Under the pieces are notes generated by a model. That model saw only the letters and a list, made by a program, of their open reading frames with translations. It had not been told where the DNA came from and did not search any database. DNA of 64,000 nt from G965197405 sp965197405 (GTDB lineage Bacteria > Chloroflexota > Dehalococcoidia > Lucifugimonadales > JAGWBF01). Where the stretch lies: NCBI GenBank assembly GCA_965197405.1, contig OZ240206.1:620001-684000 (forward strand). Reading direction: 5' to 3'. Both the position numbers and the translations under genes were made by a program. Of this stretch, positions 1 to 9,131 are shown in pieces; the first letter of the stretch is position 1, and the number at the start of each line of letters is the position of its first letter.

Positions 1-1
1 G

Positions 2-721
2 GCCGGCCCCGACGGGTTGGACCCTTACGCGATGCCTGTGCCCGTGCAGGAGTTGGAGGACGTGAATGCTCCCCCCGTTGGACTGGCAGGGCTACGAGTC
101 GGCTGGTGCGCCGATGGGCCTTTCGCGCCCGTCACGGCGGAGGTGCGGGAAACCGTGACTAGGGCGGCGACAGCACTGGCAGAGTTGGGGTGCCGGGTGG
201 AGCCTGTATCCCTCGCCTCCTGGGACCAGTGGCCGCCGCAGAACGTCTCGATGTCCATCTTCACCGCCGAGGGAGGCCACTACCTGGAGCCGGTTATCTC
301 CGGGAGAGAGGACCAGCTAGCCCCCTCCATGCAGCGACGCCTGAGCCTGCCCACGCCGGCCCTCCGCGAGTACCTCGAGGCGCTGGCCGGTTGCGAGTCC
401 CTGAGACAGGACGTGGCCCGATACTTCACCGAGTACGATGTGCTTCTCTGCCCCGCCGGACCCCTTACCGCGCATCCCCATGACTCGACTGAACTGGACG
501 TTGACGGGCAGAGGGTCCCTGGGCGAAACGCCCTGCGCGCCACGATTCCCTTCGACCTGACCGGCTCTCCGGCGATGTCGGTCCCCTTCGGGTGGAGCGC
601 CGAGGGGCTGCCCATCGGGGTACAGCTGGTGGGGCGACACTTCGACGAGGCCACCCTGCTGCGAGTGGGTTCCAGACTGGAAGGCTTGGGCAACACCGAG
701 GGGCGCCGCCCCCCGGTCTAG
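2..721 (+). CDS. Amidase signature family protein, C-terminal part (truncated by window edge)
   Basis: The frame is open from base 2 with no start codon of its own, so this is the C-terminal 239 or so residues of a longer amidase (AS family, GatA-like; hydrolyses carboxylic amides). The first visible residues (AGPDGLDPYAMP) match the stretch that follows the catalytic Ser-cisSer-Lys core in this family, so the core itself lies off the left edge. The C-terminus shows the usual region with TGSPAMSVPFG and GLPIGVQLVGRHFDEATLL. A TTG at 17 could be mistaken for a start, but the homology runs through it. Substrate cannot be told from this part. Confidence 0.85.
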   Translation, partial: AGPDGLDPYAMPVPVQELEDVNAPPVGLAGLRVGWCADGPFAPVTAEVRETVTRAATALAELGCRVEPVSLASWDQWPPQNVSMSIFTAEGGHYLEPVISGREDQLAPSMQRRLSLPTPALREYLEALAGCESLRQDVARYFTEYDVLLCPAGPLTAHPHDSTELDVDGQRVPGRNALRATIPFDLTGSPAMSVPFGWSAEGLPIGVQLVGRHFDEATLLRVGSRLEGLGNTEGRRPPV

Positions 722-755
722 CGCCTCGGCCTCACCGCCCTCAGGCGACGCCTTA

Positions 756-911
756 GAGAGTGTTTCCGGAGTGTCTTCTCCCTTGGTGGGAGAAGGTCAG
801 AGCCTGCCCTGAGCTTGCCGAAGGGATGAGGGGGTGTTGTTCCGGCAACGTCACCCTCACCTCAATCCTCTCCCGTCGAGAAAGGGGAGGACGCTAGGCG
901 AACGCTTCCGG
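756..911. repeat. Paired-hairpin intergenic repeat (family R1), copy a
   Basis: Copy of a family also seen near 23.8, 25.9, 37.3, 45.0, 45.5, 51.9 and 52.5 kb. It has inverted ends of the type AGTGTTTCC and two inner hairpins (arms TTCTCCC/GGGAGAA and CCTCTCCC). It fills the whole gap between the convergent amidase and lepA genes and ends a few bases from the lepA stop, so it may serve as a bidirectional terminator. Confidence 0.75.
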
Positions 912-914
912 TCC

Positions 915-2777
915 CTACCTGTCCTCGACCTTCAGCAGGGCGAGGAAGGCCTCCTGGGGTATCTCCACGCTGCCAACCCTCTTGAGACGTTTCTTGCCTT
1001 CCTTCTGCTTCTCCAGCAGCTTCCTCTTGCGGGTCACGTCGCCGCCGTAGCATTTGGCGAGCACGTCTTTCTTCAAGGCCCTGACGGTCTCCCTGGCGAT
1101 AATCCGGCTGCCGATTGCCGCCTGGATAGGGACCTCGAAAAGCTGCCGGGGTATCGTCGTCTTGAGTCGCTCCACCAGCGCCCGCCCGTACTGGTAGGCC
1201 CTATCCTTGTGGATGATGACCGACAGGGCGTCAACCGGCTCCTGGTTGAGGAGTATGTCCAGCTTCACAAGGGGGGCGCTGCGGTAGCCGTCGAAGGAGT
1301 AGTCCAGAGAGGCATACCCCTGGGTGCGGGACTTGAGCTGGTTGTAGAAGTCCGCCAGCATTTCCGACAGGGGCATGGCGTACTCCATCATCACCCTGGC
1401 GCCGCCCATAGCTCCGCTGCCGGATTCAGAGCCATTCTCACCAGCCATCCCGTGGATGTACTCCATCCGCTTGAACTCGCCGCGCCGCGACGACATAAGC
1501 TCCATGACCGCGCCGATGTGCCGCTCGGGGACTACCACGGTTATGGCCAGCCAGGGTTCGCGTATCTCCAGCACGTCATTGGGAGGGGGGAGCTTGGACG
1601 GCGTCTCCACCTCGAGGGTAGTCCCGTCCTTGAGAAGAGTGCGGTACGCCACGCTGGGGGCCGTGATTACCATATTCAGGGCGTATTCCCGCTCCAGCCG
1701 CTCCTGCACGATGTCCATGTGCAGCAGGCCGAGGAAGCCGCACCGGAAGCCAAAGCCCAGGGCAGGGCTGCTCTCGGGCTCATAGGTCAGGGCGGCGTCG
1801 TTTAGCTGGAGCTTTTCGAGGGCGTTTCTCAAGGACTGGTAGTCCTCGCCGTCGGTGGGGTAAAGCCCGGCAAAGACCATCGGCTTCAGGGATACGTAAC
1901 CCTTCAGTGGCTCCTGGGCGGGTCTTTGGAACAGTGTCAGGGTCTCGCCCACGCCGCACTCGCGCACGTCCTTGAGGCCCGTCGCTATGTAGCCCACCTG
2001 CCCGGCGCTGAGGGAATCGGTGGGCGTGGGATGGGGGGAGAAGACGCCTATCTCCATGGACTCGGTGTCCACCTTGGAGGACATTATCAGGATGCGGTCG
2101 TTTCGAGATATGGACCCCTCGAAAAGCCGGACGTAGGCCACGATGCCCTTGTACGTGTTATAGATGGAGTCGAACACCAGGGCGCGGAGGGGTTTGCCCG
2201 GCTCCCCACTGGGAGGGGGAATGCGGTCCACCACGGCCTGGAGGACCTCCCGAATGCCCGACCCGTCCCTGGCCGAGGTGAAGAGTATCTCCTCGGGGGC
2301 GAAGCCAAATATCTGCTGCAATTCGCTGGCGACCCTTTCAGGCTCCGCGCGGGGCAGGTCCACCTTGTTGACCACGGGGATGAGCACCAGGTCGTTCTCC
2401 ACGGCCAGGAACGCGTTGGCTATGGTCTGGGCCTCGACGCCCTGGCTGGCGTCAACGACCAGCAGAGCGCCTTCACAGGCAGCCAGGGCGCGGGATACTT
2501 CGTAGCTGAAGTCCACGTGGCCCGGGGTATCAATAAGGTTTAGCTGGTGCTCCTGGCCGTCCGTGCTGCGGTAGGCCATGGTCACCGCTTTGCCCTTGAT
2601 GGTTATGCCCCGTTCCCTCTCCAGCTCCATCTGGTCCAGGAACTGTTCCTTCATCTCCTGAGGAGTCACGGTGCCGGTGATTTCCAGGAAGCGGTCGGCC
2701 AGCGTGGACTTGCCGTGGTCTATGTGAGCGATGATGCAGAAGTTTTTTATGAAACGTGGGTCCATTCTAAACGCCAT
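915..2777 (-). CDS. lepA: Elongation factor 4 (LepA), ribosomal back-translocase GTPase
   Basis: Translation GTPase that binds the ribosome and remodels stalled or mis-translocated complexes. The N-terminus has the G1 loop AHIDHGKST, the RERGITI switch, DTPGHVD and NKVD. The EF-G-like domains follow, and the family-specific C-terminal domain ends in lysine-rich VTRKRKLLEKQKEGKKRLK. At 620 aa it is slightly longer than typical LepA (about 600), and the second Met at 2762 (MDPRFIKNF) is an equally likely start. A 7-bp inverted repeat (2791-2797/2802-2808) lies just upstream of the start codon in the presumed 5' UTR. Confidence 0.97.
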   Translation of the reverse strand: MAFRMDPRFIKNFCIIAHIDHGKSTLADRFLEITGTVTPQEMKEQFLDQMELERERGITIKGKAVTMAYRSTDGQEHQLNLIDTPGHVDFSYEVSRALAACEGALLVVDASQGVEAQTIANAFLAVENDLVLIPVVNKVDLPRAEPERVASELQQIFGFAPEEILFTSARDGSGIREVLQAVVDRIPPPSGEPGKPLRALVFDSIYNTYKGIVAYVRLFEGSISRNDRILIMSSKVDTESMEIGVFSPHPTPTDSLSAGQVGYIATGLKDVRECGVGETLTLFQRPAQEPLKGYVSLKPMVFAGLYPTDGEDYQSLRNALEKLQLNDAALTYEPESSPALGFGFRCGFLGLLHMDIVQERLEREYALNMVITAPSVAYRTLLKDGTTLEVETPSKLPPPNDVLEIREPWLAITVVVPERHIGAVMELMSSRRGEFKRMEYIHGMAGENGSESGSGAMGGARVMMEYAMPLSEMLADFYNQLKSRTQGYASLDYSFDGYRSAPLVKLDILLNQEPVDALSVIIHKDRAYQYGRALVERLKTTIPRQLFEVPIQAAIGSRIIARETVRALKKDVLAKCYGGDVTRKRKLLEKQKEGKKRLKRVGSVEIPQEAFLALLKVEDR

Positions 2778-2872
2778 CTAAAGACTAGGAGGATGGAATA
2801 CTCCATCCCCCTCTAAAATAAGGACTTCCCCGATGGTCCGGCGCATGCGTATTGTCAAGTATTGTAACGCGC

Positions 2873-3901
2873 CTACGGAAGGCTATACCCTGGGACGTTG
2901 AGGCAGGCCACCCAGTGGTCGCTCTGTACCTCCTGTAGCTCGGGCAGCACTTCCTGGCAGTGCTCGGTGGCCATGCCGCAGCGAGGGTGGAACACGCACC
3001 CACTCGGCGGGTTGAGCGGGCTGGGCACCTCTCCGGTGAGCAGTATCCTTTCGCGTTCGGCGTCTATTATAGGGTCCGGTATGGGCACGGCCGAAAGGAG
3101 CGCCCTGGTATAGGGGTGGAGCGGATTGGTGTAGATCTCGTTCCTCTCGGCGATCTCCACTATGTGGCCCAGGTACATGACCGCCACCCGGTCGCTGATG
3201 TGCCTCACCACCGAGAGGTCGTGGGCAATGAACAGGTATGTAAGGGTGAACTGCTCCTGCAGGTCCTCCAGGAGGTTTATGATCTGGGCCTGAATGGACA
3301 CGTCCAGGGCCGACACCGGCTCGTCGCACACAATGAACTGGGGACTCACGGCCAGGGCGCGCGCCACTCCGATACGCTGGCGCTGGCCGCCGCTGAACTC
3401 GTGGGGGAACCTGTCGGCCATAGTCCGGTTCAGTCCCACCGTCGTGAGCAACTCGGACACCCTTTCCCTGTACTGCTGCTTGCCCTGGGTCAGCCCGTGT
3501 ATGATCAGCGGCTCCCCGATTATGTTCCCTGCACTCATGCGAGGGTTCAAGGAGCTGTAGGGGTCCTGGAAAATGACCTGCATCTGACGGCGCATGCCAC
3601 GCAGCTGCCGGCCCTTCATGCTGACAAGGTTCTGGCCCCCGAACATAACGTTGCCGGACGTGGGGCGGTAAAGCTGAAGGATGCAGCGGCCCGTGGTGGT
3701 CTTGCCGCACCCGCTCTCTCCCACAAGCCCCAGAGTCTCGCCTCGACGCACGAAGAAGCTCACGTCGTCTACCGCCTTGATTTGCGCGACAGTACGTTGA
3801 TATATGATGCCGGACGTGACGGGAAAGTACATCTTCAGGTTTTGCACGTCTAGCAGAACATTGTCTGCCTGATGGTTGTTGGTCTGCGCCACTTGGTTCA
3901 T
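2873..3901 (-). CDS. oppF: Dipeptide/oligopeptide ABC transporter ATPase (OppF/DppF type)
   Basis: Cytoplasmic ATPase subunit of a peptide or nickel importer. Walker A GESGCGKTT is at residues 61-69, with signature FSGGQRQR and Walker B IVCDEPVSALD after it. The C-terminal oligo_HPY region (PLHPYTRALLSAVP) and a cysteine-bearing tail (GCVFHPRCG) are typical of OppF/DppF. Its ATG overlaps the oppD stop by one base (TAATG at 3903-3899), so the pair is translationally coupled. No permease or binding protein lies nearby, so the substrate is unknown. Confidence 0.93.
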   Translation of the reverse strand: MNQVAQTNNHQADNVLLDVQNLKMYFPVTSGIIYQRTVAQIKAVDDVSFFVRRGETLGLVGESGCGKTTTGRCILQLYRPTSGNVMFGGQNLVSMKGRQLRGMRRQMQVIFQDPYSSLNPRMSAGNIIGEPLIIHGLTQGKQQYRERVSELLTTVGLNRTMADRFPHEFSGGQRQRIGVARALAVSPQFIVCDEPVSALDVSIQAQIINLLEDLQEQFTLTYLFIAHDLSVVRHISDRVAVMYLGHIVEIAERNEIYTNPLHPYTRALLSAVPIPDPIIDAERERILLTGEVPSPLNPPSGCVFHPRCGMATEHCQEVLPELQEVQSDHWVACLNVPGYSLP

Positions 3902-4899
3902 TAGACGTTCTCCTTTACCCTTTCAGCCAGCGTCTCTGATATGAAGCAGGCCGAGAGATGACCATCATCAATCTGGCTGAGGGGAGGCATTTCCTCAGCG
4001 CACCGGTCAATGGCATAGCGGCACCGCTGCCGGAAGGAGCATCCCTGGGGCATGTTTGCCAGGTCCGGGGGCTGTCCCTCGATGGGGTCCAGCTTCTCTC
4101 TCCGGGGCAGGTCCAGCCTGGGCACCGAGTTGAGAAGCCCCAGGGTGTATGGATGCTTGGGGTTCCTGTATATCTCTCGCGCCGAGCCTCGCTCGATGAT
4201 TCTGCCGGCATACATGATGTTGACCCTGTCCGCGTAGCGGGCTACGACTCCCAGGTTGTGGGTGATGATGATGAGCGAGACCCCGTACTGCAGGCTGAGG
4301 TTCTTCATCACCTCGAGTATCTGGGCCTGAATAGTCACGTCCAGAGCGGTGGTGGGCTCGTCGGCGATAATCAGCTTGGGATTGCAGCTCAGGGCCATCG
4401 CAATCATAACCCTCTGTCGCATACCGCCGCTGAACTGGTGGGGGAACTGCTTGATGCGCCGCTCCGGGTCCGGTATGCCCACCTGCTCTAGGCGGCGAGC
4501 GGCCTCTCTGCGGGAGGCCGACTTGTTCATGCCAAGGTGAAGCTCCAGGGACTCGGTGAGCTGGCGCTCGACGGTAAGGACGGGATTGAGAGAGGTCATA
4601 GGCTCCTGAAAGACCATGGAAATCTGCTTGCCCCTGATACGCCTCATATCACGGTCTGGCAGTTTCAGCAGGTCTTCACCTTGGAAGATAATCTCTCCGC
4701 CCACTGTCTTACCCGGCGGGTTAGGGATGAGGCGCATGACGGATAGGGCGCTCACGCTTTTGCCGCATCCGCTCTCTCCTACGAGACCCAGAGACTCGCC
4801 CTCCTCAAGGTCGTAGGAAACCCCATCTACTGCTTTCACCACGCCTTGTTCGGTGAAGAAATGCGTCCTTAAATCTCTGACCTCTAGCAAGGTAGCCAT
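3901..4899 (-). CDS. oppD: Dipeptide/oligopeptide ABC transporter ATPase (OppD/DppD type)
   Basis: First gene of the two-gene ATPase unit. Walker A GESGCGKSV is at residues 41-49, followed by signature FSGGMRQRV, Walker B LIIADEPTTALD and the C-terminal HPYTLGLLNSVP region. A good ribosome-binding site (AAAGGAG) precedes the ATG at 4899. Upstream on the same strand is only tRNA-Leu and non-coding DNA, so the membrane subunits must be encoded elsewhere. Confidence 0.93.
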   Translation of the reverse strand: MATLLEVRDLRTHFFTEQGVVKAVDGVSYDLEEGESLGLVGESGCGKSVSALSVMRLIPNPPGKTVGGEIIFQGEDLLKLPDRDMRRIRGKQISMVFQEPMTSLNPVLTVERQLTESLELHLGMNKSASRREAARRLEQVGIPDPERRIKQFPHQFSGGMRQRVMIAMALSCNPKLIIADEPTTALDVTIQAQILEVMKNLSLQYGVSLIIITHNLGVVARYADRVNIMYAGRIIERGSAREIYRNPKHPYTLGLLNSVPRLDLPRREKLDPIEGQPPDLANMPQGCSFRQRCRYAIDRCAEEMPPLSQIDDGHLSACFISETLAERVKENV

Positions 4900-4983
4900 G
4901 GAATCTCCTTTACAGCCGGATGTTGAGAACCAGACTCAGCTTGAATATCTATAGGCCTGTAGCTAAACACTGCTAAACGCTCA

Positions 4984-5068
4984 TGGTGGGGAAGGGGAGA
5001 CTCGAACTCCCACGCCTTTCAGCACATGATCCTAAGTCATGCTCGTCTACCAGTTCCGACACTTCCCC
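4984..5068 (-). tRNA. tRNA-Leu, anticodon UAG (reads CUA)
   Basis: Read on the minus strand it folds as a class II tRNA. The acceptor stem is GGGGAAG (5068-5062) with CTTCCCC (4994-4988), then discriminator A and an encoded CCA (4986-4984). The anticodon stem is CATGA/TCATG around loop CTTAGGA, giving anticodon UAG. A long variable arm and the T-arm GGGAG-TTCGAGT-CTCCC fit leucine. Confidence 0.95.
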
Positions 5069-5317
5069 TCCCGGGGGCTACTCGTTCCTGATAGCCCTCC
5101 TCGCACCAAGGGCGGATGCGCTCATAAGTCTATGCCCCCACTGTAATGACATAGTATTATAGATGAGGTGATGTCGTCCTGTCTACTATTCCGCGAAGTT
5201 TTGCTAAATTTCACTTGTAAGGCGTGCGCCCCGGCGGAATAGCTTATCTTAAATTGGCATGAACCCGTCTCTGAGCAGCATATGGGGGACTCGCGCGTTG
5301 TATGCCGCCGGCCTTCT

Positions 5318-6187
5318 TCACGGGGATACCAGCCCTTCGTAGGTCTCAGGGCGACGGTCCCGGAAGAACTGCCAGGTCCCGCGGACATCGCCGATTTCAT
5401 CCAGGTCCAGGTCGGCCACTATCACCTCATCCTTGTCTCGCGACCCCTGGGCAAGAATCCGGCCCCGTGGGTTGCAGAAGTAGCTGCTCCCGTAGAACTC
5501 GCCCATGTTCCAGGGTTTCTCACGCCCAACCCTGTTGATGGCGCCGACGAAGTAGCCGTTGGCTACCGCGTGGGCGGGCTGCTCCAGCTCCCACAGGTGA
5601 TCGGACAGCCCGGCAACGGTCGCCGACGGGTTGAAGACGATCTCCGCGCCGTTCAGTCCCAGCGCCCGCGCTCCCTCCGGAAAGTGTCGGTCGTAGCAGA
5701 TGTATACGCCTATGTTGCCCACCCGGGTGGGAAAGACCGGATAGCCGACGTTGCCCGGCCTGAAGTAGAATTTTTCCCAGAACCCCGGCGGCAGGTGGGG
5801 GATATGGGTCTTGCGGTACTTGCCAAGGTAAGTCCCGTCGGAATCCAGCACCGCCGCGGTGTTGTAATACACGCCGGCCATCTCTTCCTCGTAGATGGGC
5901 AGGACCATTACCATCCCGTGCTTTTTGGCTATATCCTGCATGAGACGCACCGTCGGGCCTTCGGGTATGCGCTCCGTCATGGAGTACCACCGGGCGTCCT
6001 GCTCGGCGCAGAAGTAGGGGCCATAGAAGAGCTCCTGTAGACAGAGAACCTGTACCCCTTTGCTTGCCGCCTCTTCGATGAGGGCGACGTGCTTGTCTAT
6101 CATCGCCTGTTTCAGCTGGGGCAGCGTCTCCGGGGCGTTCTCAACCAGGCGGGCCTGAATCAGACCGGCGCGGATCACTCTCGGCAT
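5318..6187 (-). CDS. Nitrilase-superfamily amidohydrolase, probable N-carbamoyl (beta-ureidopropionase-like) hydrolase
   Basis: Carbon-nitrogen hydrolase that probably cleaves an N-carbamoyl amino acid or amine to amine, CO2 and ammonia. The catalytic Glu-Lys-Cys triad is visible as LCLQELFYG, KYRKTHIPH and VYICYDRHFPE. I place the start at 6187 (MPRVIRAG) because an AGGAGGAG site sits just before it; an in-frame ATG at 6205 lies upstream of that site. About 289 aa fits the family. The LLM oxidoreductase and dihydropyrimidinase upstream on the same strand favour a role in cyclic ureide or pyrimidine breakdown, but the substrate is inferred. Confidence 0.88.
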   Translation of the reverse strand: MPRVIRAGLIQARLVENAPETLPQLKQAMIDKHVALIEEAASKGVQVLCLQELFYGPYFCAEQDARWYSMTERIPEGPTVRLMQDIAKKHGMVMVLPIYEEEMAGVYYNTAAVLDSDGTYLGKYRKTHIPHLPPGFWEKFYFRPGNVGYPVFPTRVGNIGVYICYDRHFPEGARALGLNGAEIVFNPSATVAGLSDHLWELEQPAHAVANGYFVGAINRVGREKPWNMGEFYGSSYFCNPRGRILAQGSRDKDEVIVADLDLDEIGDVRGTWQFFRDRRPETYEGLVSP

Positions 6188-6303
6188 GGCTCCTCCTGTT
6201 GCCATGAAGATAGGCCAATTCCATCTCTCATATCATACATAGCCTCGCCTCACCTACAGCAAACAGGGAGCAAACCCCACCGGCCACTAGCCACTGACCA
6301 CTG

Positions 6304-7305
6304 CTAACAAGGAGCAAAGGCTTCTATGATTTCCGTGATGTTGGGCGTCAGTGGGCAGAGCACGGGGTACGAGGCCCCGGCGTCAATGTACTCCTCGACT
6401 CGCCGGCGGCACATCTCCGGAGTGCCCGCGGCGCACAGCATATCAACGATGGCGTCATCCACCAGGGACATCGCGTCTTCGATTCCCCCCTCTCGCGGGG
6501 GCCACCCTCCCATAGTGTCATGGATGCGCTGTACCACATCCTCGTCCACCCCGCTGGCTTTGGCAATGTGAGGCTGCTGCCCCAGGTACATGGCAACGGC
6601 ATACCGGGCGGCGTTCCGCGCTTCCTCTGCATCTTCGGACATCGCCACGGCCATCATCTGAGGCATGTCAATGTCCTCGATACGACGGCCCGCTCGCTCG
6701 GCTCCTGCTCGGACCCGCTCCATCGAACCGCGCAGGTATCGGACCGAGGTGAAGAAGTTGTGGAAGACGCCGTCGCCGACCTCACCAGCCAGTTCCATCA
6801 TCCGGGGGCCTGTCGCGCCGATGTAAATGGGCACCTCTTTTGGCGTCTGGGGCACTCCCGGGCCTAAATCAAGGCGCAAGTCTCGCGTCTGGACGACCTC
6901 TCCCTCACAGGTCACAGTCTCCATGTTGAGGAGCCGCCGTACTACGGCCACGTACTCCCGCATGGCGGTGATGGTCTTGCGGCGCCGGACGCCCTGCTTC
7001 CACGCCAACGGGTCCCAGTAGGCCCCGATGCCCAGCATCACCCGTCCTTGAGATAGCTCGTCGAGGGTGGCGAGGGTCATCGCCATGAGGGCCGCCGTAC
7101 GAGTCCAGTTGTTCACCACACCGGTCGCCAGCTTGATTCTATCCGTGACCGCCGCAAAGGCTGCCAGCGGCGCTATGGCATCCCTCACCAGGCGAGTCTC
7201 ACAGACCCACACGGACTCGAACCCCCGCCGCTCCGCGTACTGGACGAGCTTGACCTGTTCGGATATTCCCGGCGTGTCCAGGAAGATAAGGCCTACGCGA
7301 TTCAT
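6304..7305 (-). CDS. LLM-class flavin/F420-dependent oxidoreductase (Mer-like)
   Basis: Luciferase-like TIM-barrel enzyme of about 333 aa that would bind FMN or F420. The N-terminal VGLIFLDTPG strand, AERRGFESVWVCE, IKLATGVVNNWTRT, GRVMLGIGAYW and PIYIGATGPRMMELAGEVGDGV are characteristic, the last resembling methylene-tetrahydromethanopterin-reductase-like members. It lies between the nitrilase and dihydropyrimidinase genes on one strand. RutA, the pyrimidine-ring oxygenase, is also LLM-class, but this protein looks closer to the Mer-like branch, so that function is not assigned. Confidence 0.88.
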   Translation of the reverse strand: MNRVGLIFLDTPGISEQVKLVQYAERRGFESVWVCETRLVRDAIAPLAAFAAVTDRIKLATGVVNNWTRTAALMAMTLATLDELSQGRVMLGIGAYWDPLAWKQGVRRRKTITAMREYVAVVRRLLNMETVTCEGEVVQTRDLRLDLGPGVPQTPKEVPIYIGATGPRMMELAGEVGDGVFHNFFTSVRYLRGSMERVRAGAERAGRRIEDIDMPQMMAVAMSEDAEEARNAARYAVAMYLGQQPHIAKASGVDEDVVQRIHDTMGGWPPREGGIEDAMSLVDDAIVDMLCAAGTPEMCRRRVEEYIDAGASYPVLCPLTPNITEIIEAFAPC

Positions 7306-7370
7306 ACCGCCTCTTTACCGCCGCCTCAGGGAGCGCGAAGGGGATGAAAATGGGTGGCCCTGCTCATCGT

Positions 7371-7430
7371 CACTCCCGCTTTCGCGGGAGTCCGGAAGTG
7401 CCGGATAGATTCCCGCCTTCGCGGGAAAGA
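7371..7430. repeat. Short palindromic repeats (CCCGC-type hairpins)
   Basis: Two adjacent hairpins: ACTCCCGC/GCGGGAGT around a TTTC loop and TTCCCGC/GCGGGAA around CTTC. The same motif recurs near 25.7, 29.9 and 30.2 kb. They sit between two same-strand genes and may act as transcription or mRNA-stability elements. Confidence 0.6.
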
Positions 7431-7512
7431 CAGGTGGATATTTCCATACCGCCTCTTTACCGCCGCCCCAGGGAGCGCAGGGGTGCGCTGTTACCCGTTG
7501 TGAGGACTCGCA

Positions 7513-8889
7513 CTACTTCTGAGTGCCGCGACTCTGGAACTTGCCCTCGCCGGGCGTCCCCATGTATTTCCCGTCCTCGATGAGCACTTTACCCCGGGAG
7601 AGGACCACCTGGGGCACGCCCTTCACCTTCATTCCCTCGTACATGCTGTAGTCAACGTTCATGTGCTGGGTCGCGGCGCTGAGGGTCATCTCCTCGTTGG
7701 GGTCGAATATCACGATGTCGGCGTCGCTTCCCACTGCAATGGTGCCCTTGCGAGGGAACAGGCCGAAGAGCTTCGCGGGGGTGGTGGAGAAGATTTCCAC
7801 CAGCCGGTGCATGTCAATGGCCCCCGATGCCACCCCTCCCGTGTAGAGCAAGCTGAACCGGCTCTCGATTCCCGGGCCGCCGTTGGGTATCTTGGAGAAA
7901 TCGTCCTTGCCGAGGGTCTTCTGGTCTCCGAACCGGAAGGCCGCGTGGTCGGTGGATACCACCTGGAGGTCGTCCCGCCTCAGTCCCTTCCAGAGCTCAT
8001 CCTTCTGCCAGGGGTCCCTTAGCGGCGGGGTCAGAACGTACTTCGCTCCCTCAAACCCCTCCTGGTCATATACGCTGTTGTCCAGGGTGAGGTACTGCGG
8101 GCAGGTCTCGGCGTAGACGTACCCCCGCCCTGCCCTGGCCTCCTGGACCTCCTGCAGCGCCTCGAAGCAGCTCAGGTGGACGAAGTACACGGGCGCTCCG
8201 GCAACCTGCGCCATCCGGATGGCCCGGTGGGTGGCTTCCGCCTCGGTGATGGTCGGGCGCGTGAGGGCGTGGTAGCGGGGGGACGTCTTGCCCTCGGCCA
8301 GCGCCTCCTTGACCATGACGTCAATCATGTGGCCGTGCTCTGCGTGAAGGGCCACGAGAGCGCCGTTGTCCGACGACCGGTTGAGGCTCTTGAAGATGGT
8401 GGCGTCGTCCACCATGACGGCGCCGGGGTAGGCCATGAACATCTTGAAGCTGGTAACGCCTCGCCGCACCATCTCGTCCATCTCGGGCAGGCGGCTGTCG
8501 GGCATGTCCAGGATGATCATGTGGAAACCGTAGTCCACGGCGGCCTTGCCTTCCGCCTTGCCGTGCCACGTGTCCAGGGCCTCCGAGAGCGAGTGGCCGC
8601 GCTGCTGCACCGCAAAGTCCACGATGGTCGTGGTGCCGCCCGCCGCCGCCGCTATGGTCCCCGTCCGGAAATCGTCGGAGGTGACGGTGCCCCCAAAGGG
8701 GAAGTCCAGGTGGGTGTGGGGGTCTATTCCCCCCGGGATTACGTACTTCCCCGTGGCGTCAATGGTCTTGTCAGCCTGGGCGGCCAGGTCTATTCCGATG
8801 ATGCGGACCTTCTCGTCGTCTATGAATATGTCGGCGACATAGTTGTCAACGGAAGTGATGATATTCCCGTTCTTGATAAGGACACTCAT
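7513..8889 (-). CDS. hydA: Dihydropyrimidinase / D-hydantoinase
   Basis: Binuclear zinc amidohydrolase of about 458 aa that opens dihydropyrimidine or hydantoin rings to N-carbamoyl amino acids. Metal ligands are visible: GGIDPHTHLDFPF, the carbamylated Lys in FKMFMAYPG, LHAEHGHMID, VHLSC and STDHAAF. An AAGGAGG site precedes the ATG. The downstream nitrilase on the same strand could act on its product. No dihydropyrimidine dehydrogenase is visible here, so hydantoin or a related ring is as likely as uracil. Confidence 0.94.
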   Translation of the reverse strand: MSVLIKNGNIITSVDNYVADIFIDDEKVRIIGIDLAAQADKTIDATGKYVIPGGIDPHTHLDFPFGGTVTSDDFRTGTIAAAAGGTTTIVDFAVQQRGHSLSEALDTWHGKAEGKAAVDYGFHMIILDMPDSRLPEMDEMVRRGVTSFKMFMAYPGAVMVDDATIFKSLNRSSDNGALVALHAEHGHMIDVMVKEALAEGKTSPRYHALTRPTITEAEATHRAIRMAQVAGAPVYFVHLSCFEALQEVQEARAGRGYVYAETCPQYLTLDNSVYDQEGFEGAKYVLTPPLRDPWQKDELWKGLRRDDLQVVSTDHAAFRFGDQKTLGKDDFSKIPNGGPGIESRFSLLYTGGVASGAIDMHRLVEIFSTTPAKLFGLFPRKGTIAVGSDADIVIFDPNEEMTLSAATQHMNVDYSMYEGMKVKGVPQVVLSRGKVLIEDGKYMGTPGEGKFQSRGTQK

Positions 8890-9065
8890 GACCCCTCCTT
8901 ATAACCAACTGGGCGACCAGACTCGGCAACCAACCCGGTTGGACTCAGCCATTACATGAGCAAGAAGCCCCCTGCAAGCTCCTGCCTACGAGCTTCTGAT
9001 AGAAGGGATGGTACTCCTGGCTCTATGTGGTGTCAAGGGCGCGTCCGGGCGCGGCCCGGCGGGCC

Positions 9066-9094
9066 TTGCCCTGGCTACGGGCGGGTAGTATAAT
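9066..9094 (+). promoter_or_regulatory. Sigma-70-type promoter for the GlcG-like gene
   Basis: TTGCCC (9066-9071), a 17-base spacer and a perfect TATAAT (9089-9094). Predicted start near 9101, about 30 bases ahead of the ATG at 9132. Confidence 0.65.
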
Positions 9095-9131
9095 TGTGAC
9101 CGTCGGAATCTACCGCTACTGGGGAGGTGAT

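Noticed and set aside
834..1805. Long open frame of 323 codons antisense to lepA
   Set aside because: A shadow of the GC-rich lepA gene: no homology-like motifs, and lepA is certain. The same holds for the long antisense frames opposite serA, rarA, acs, gnd and others.
5069..5317. A gene between tRNA-Leu and the nitrilase
   Set aside because: The only frame of any length overlaps the nitrilase end antisense and has no coding character; the stretch appears empty.
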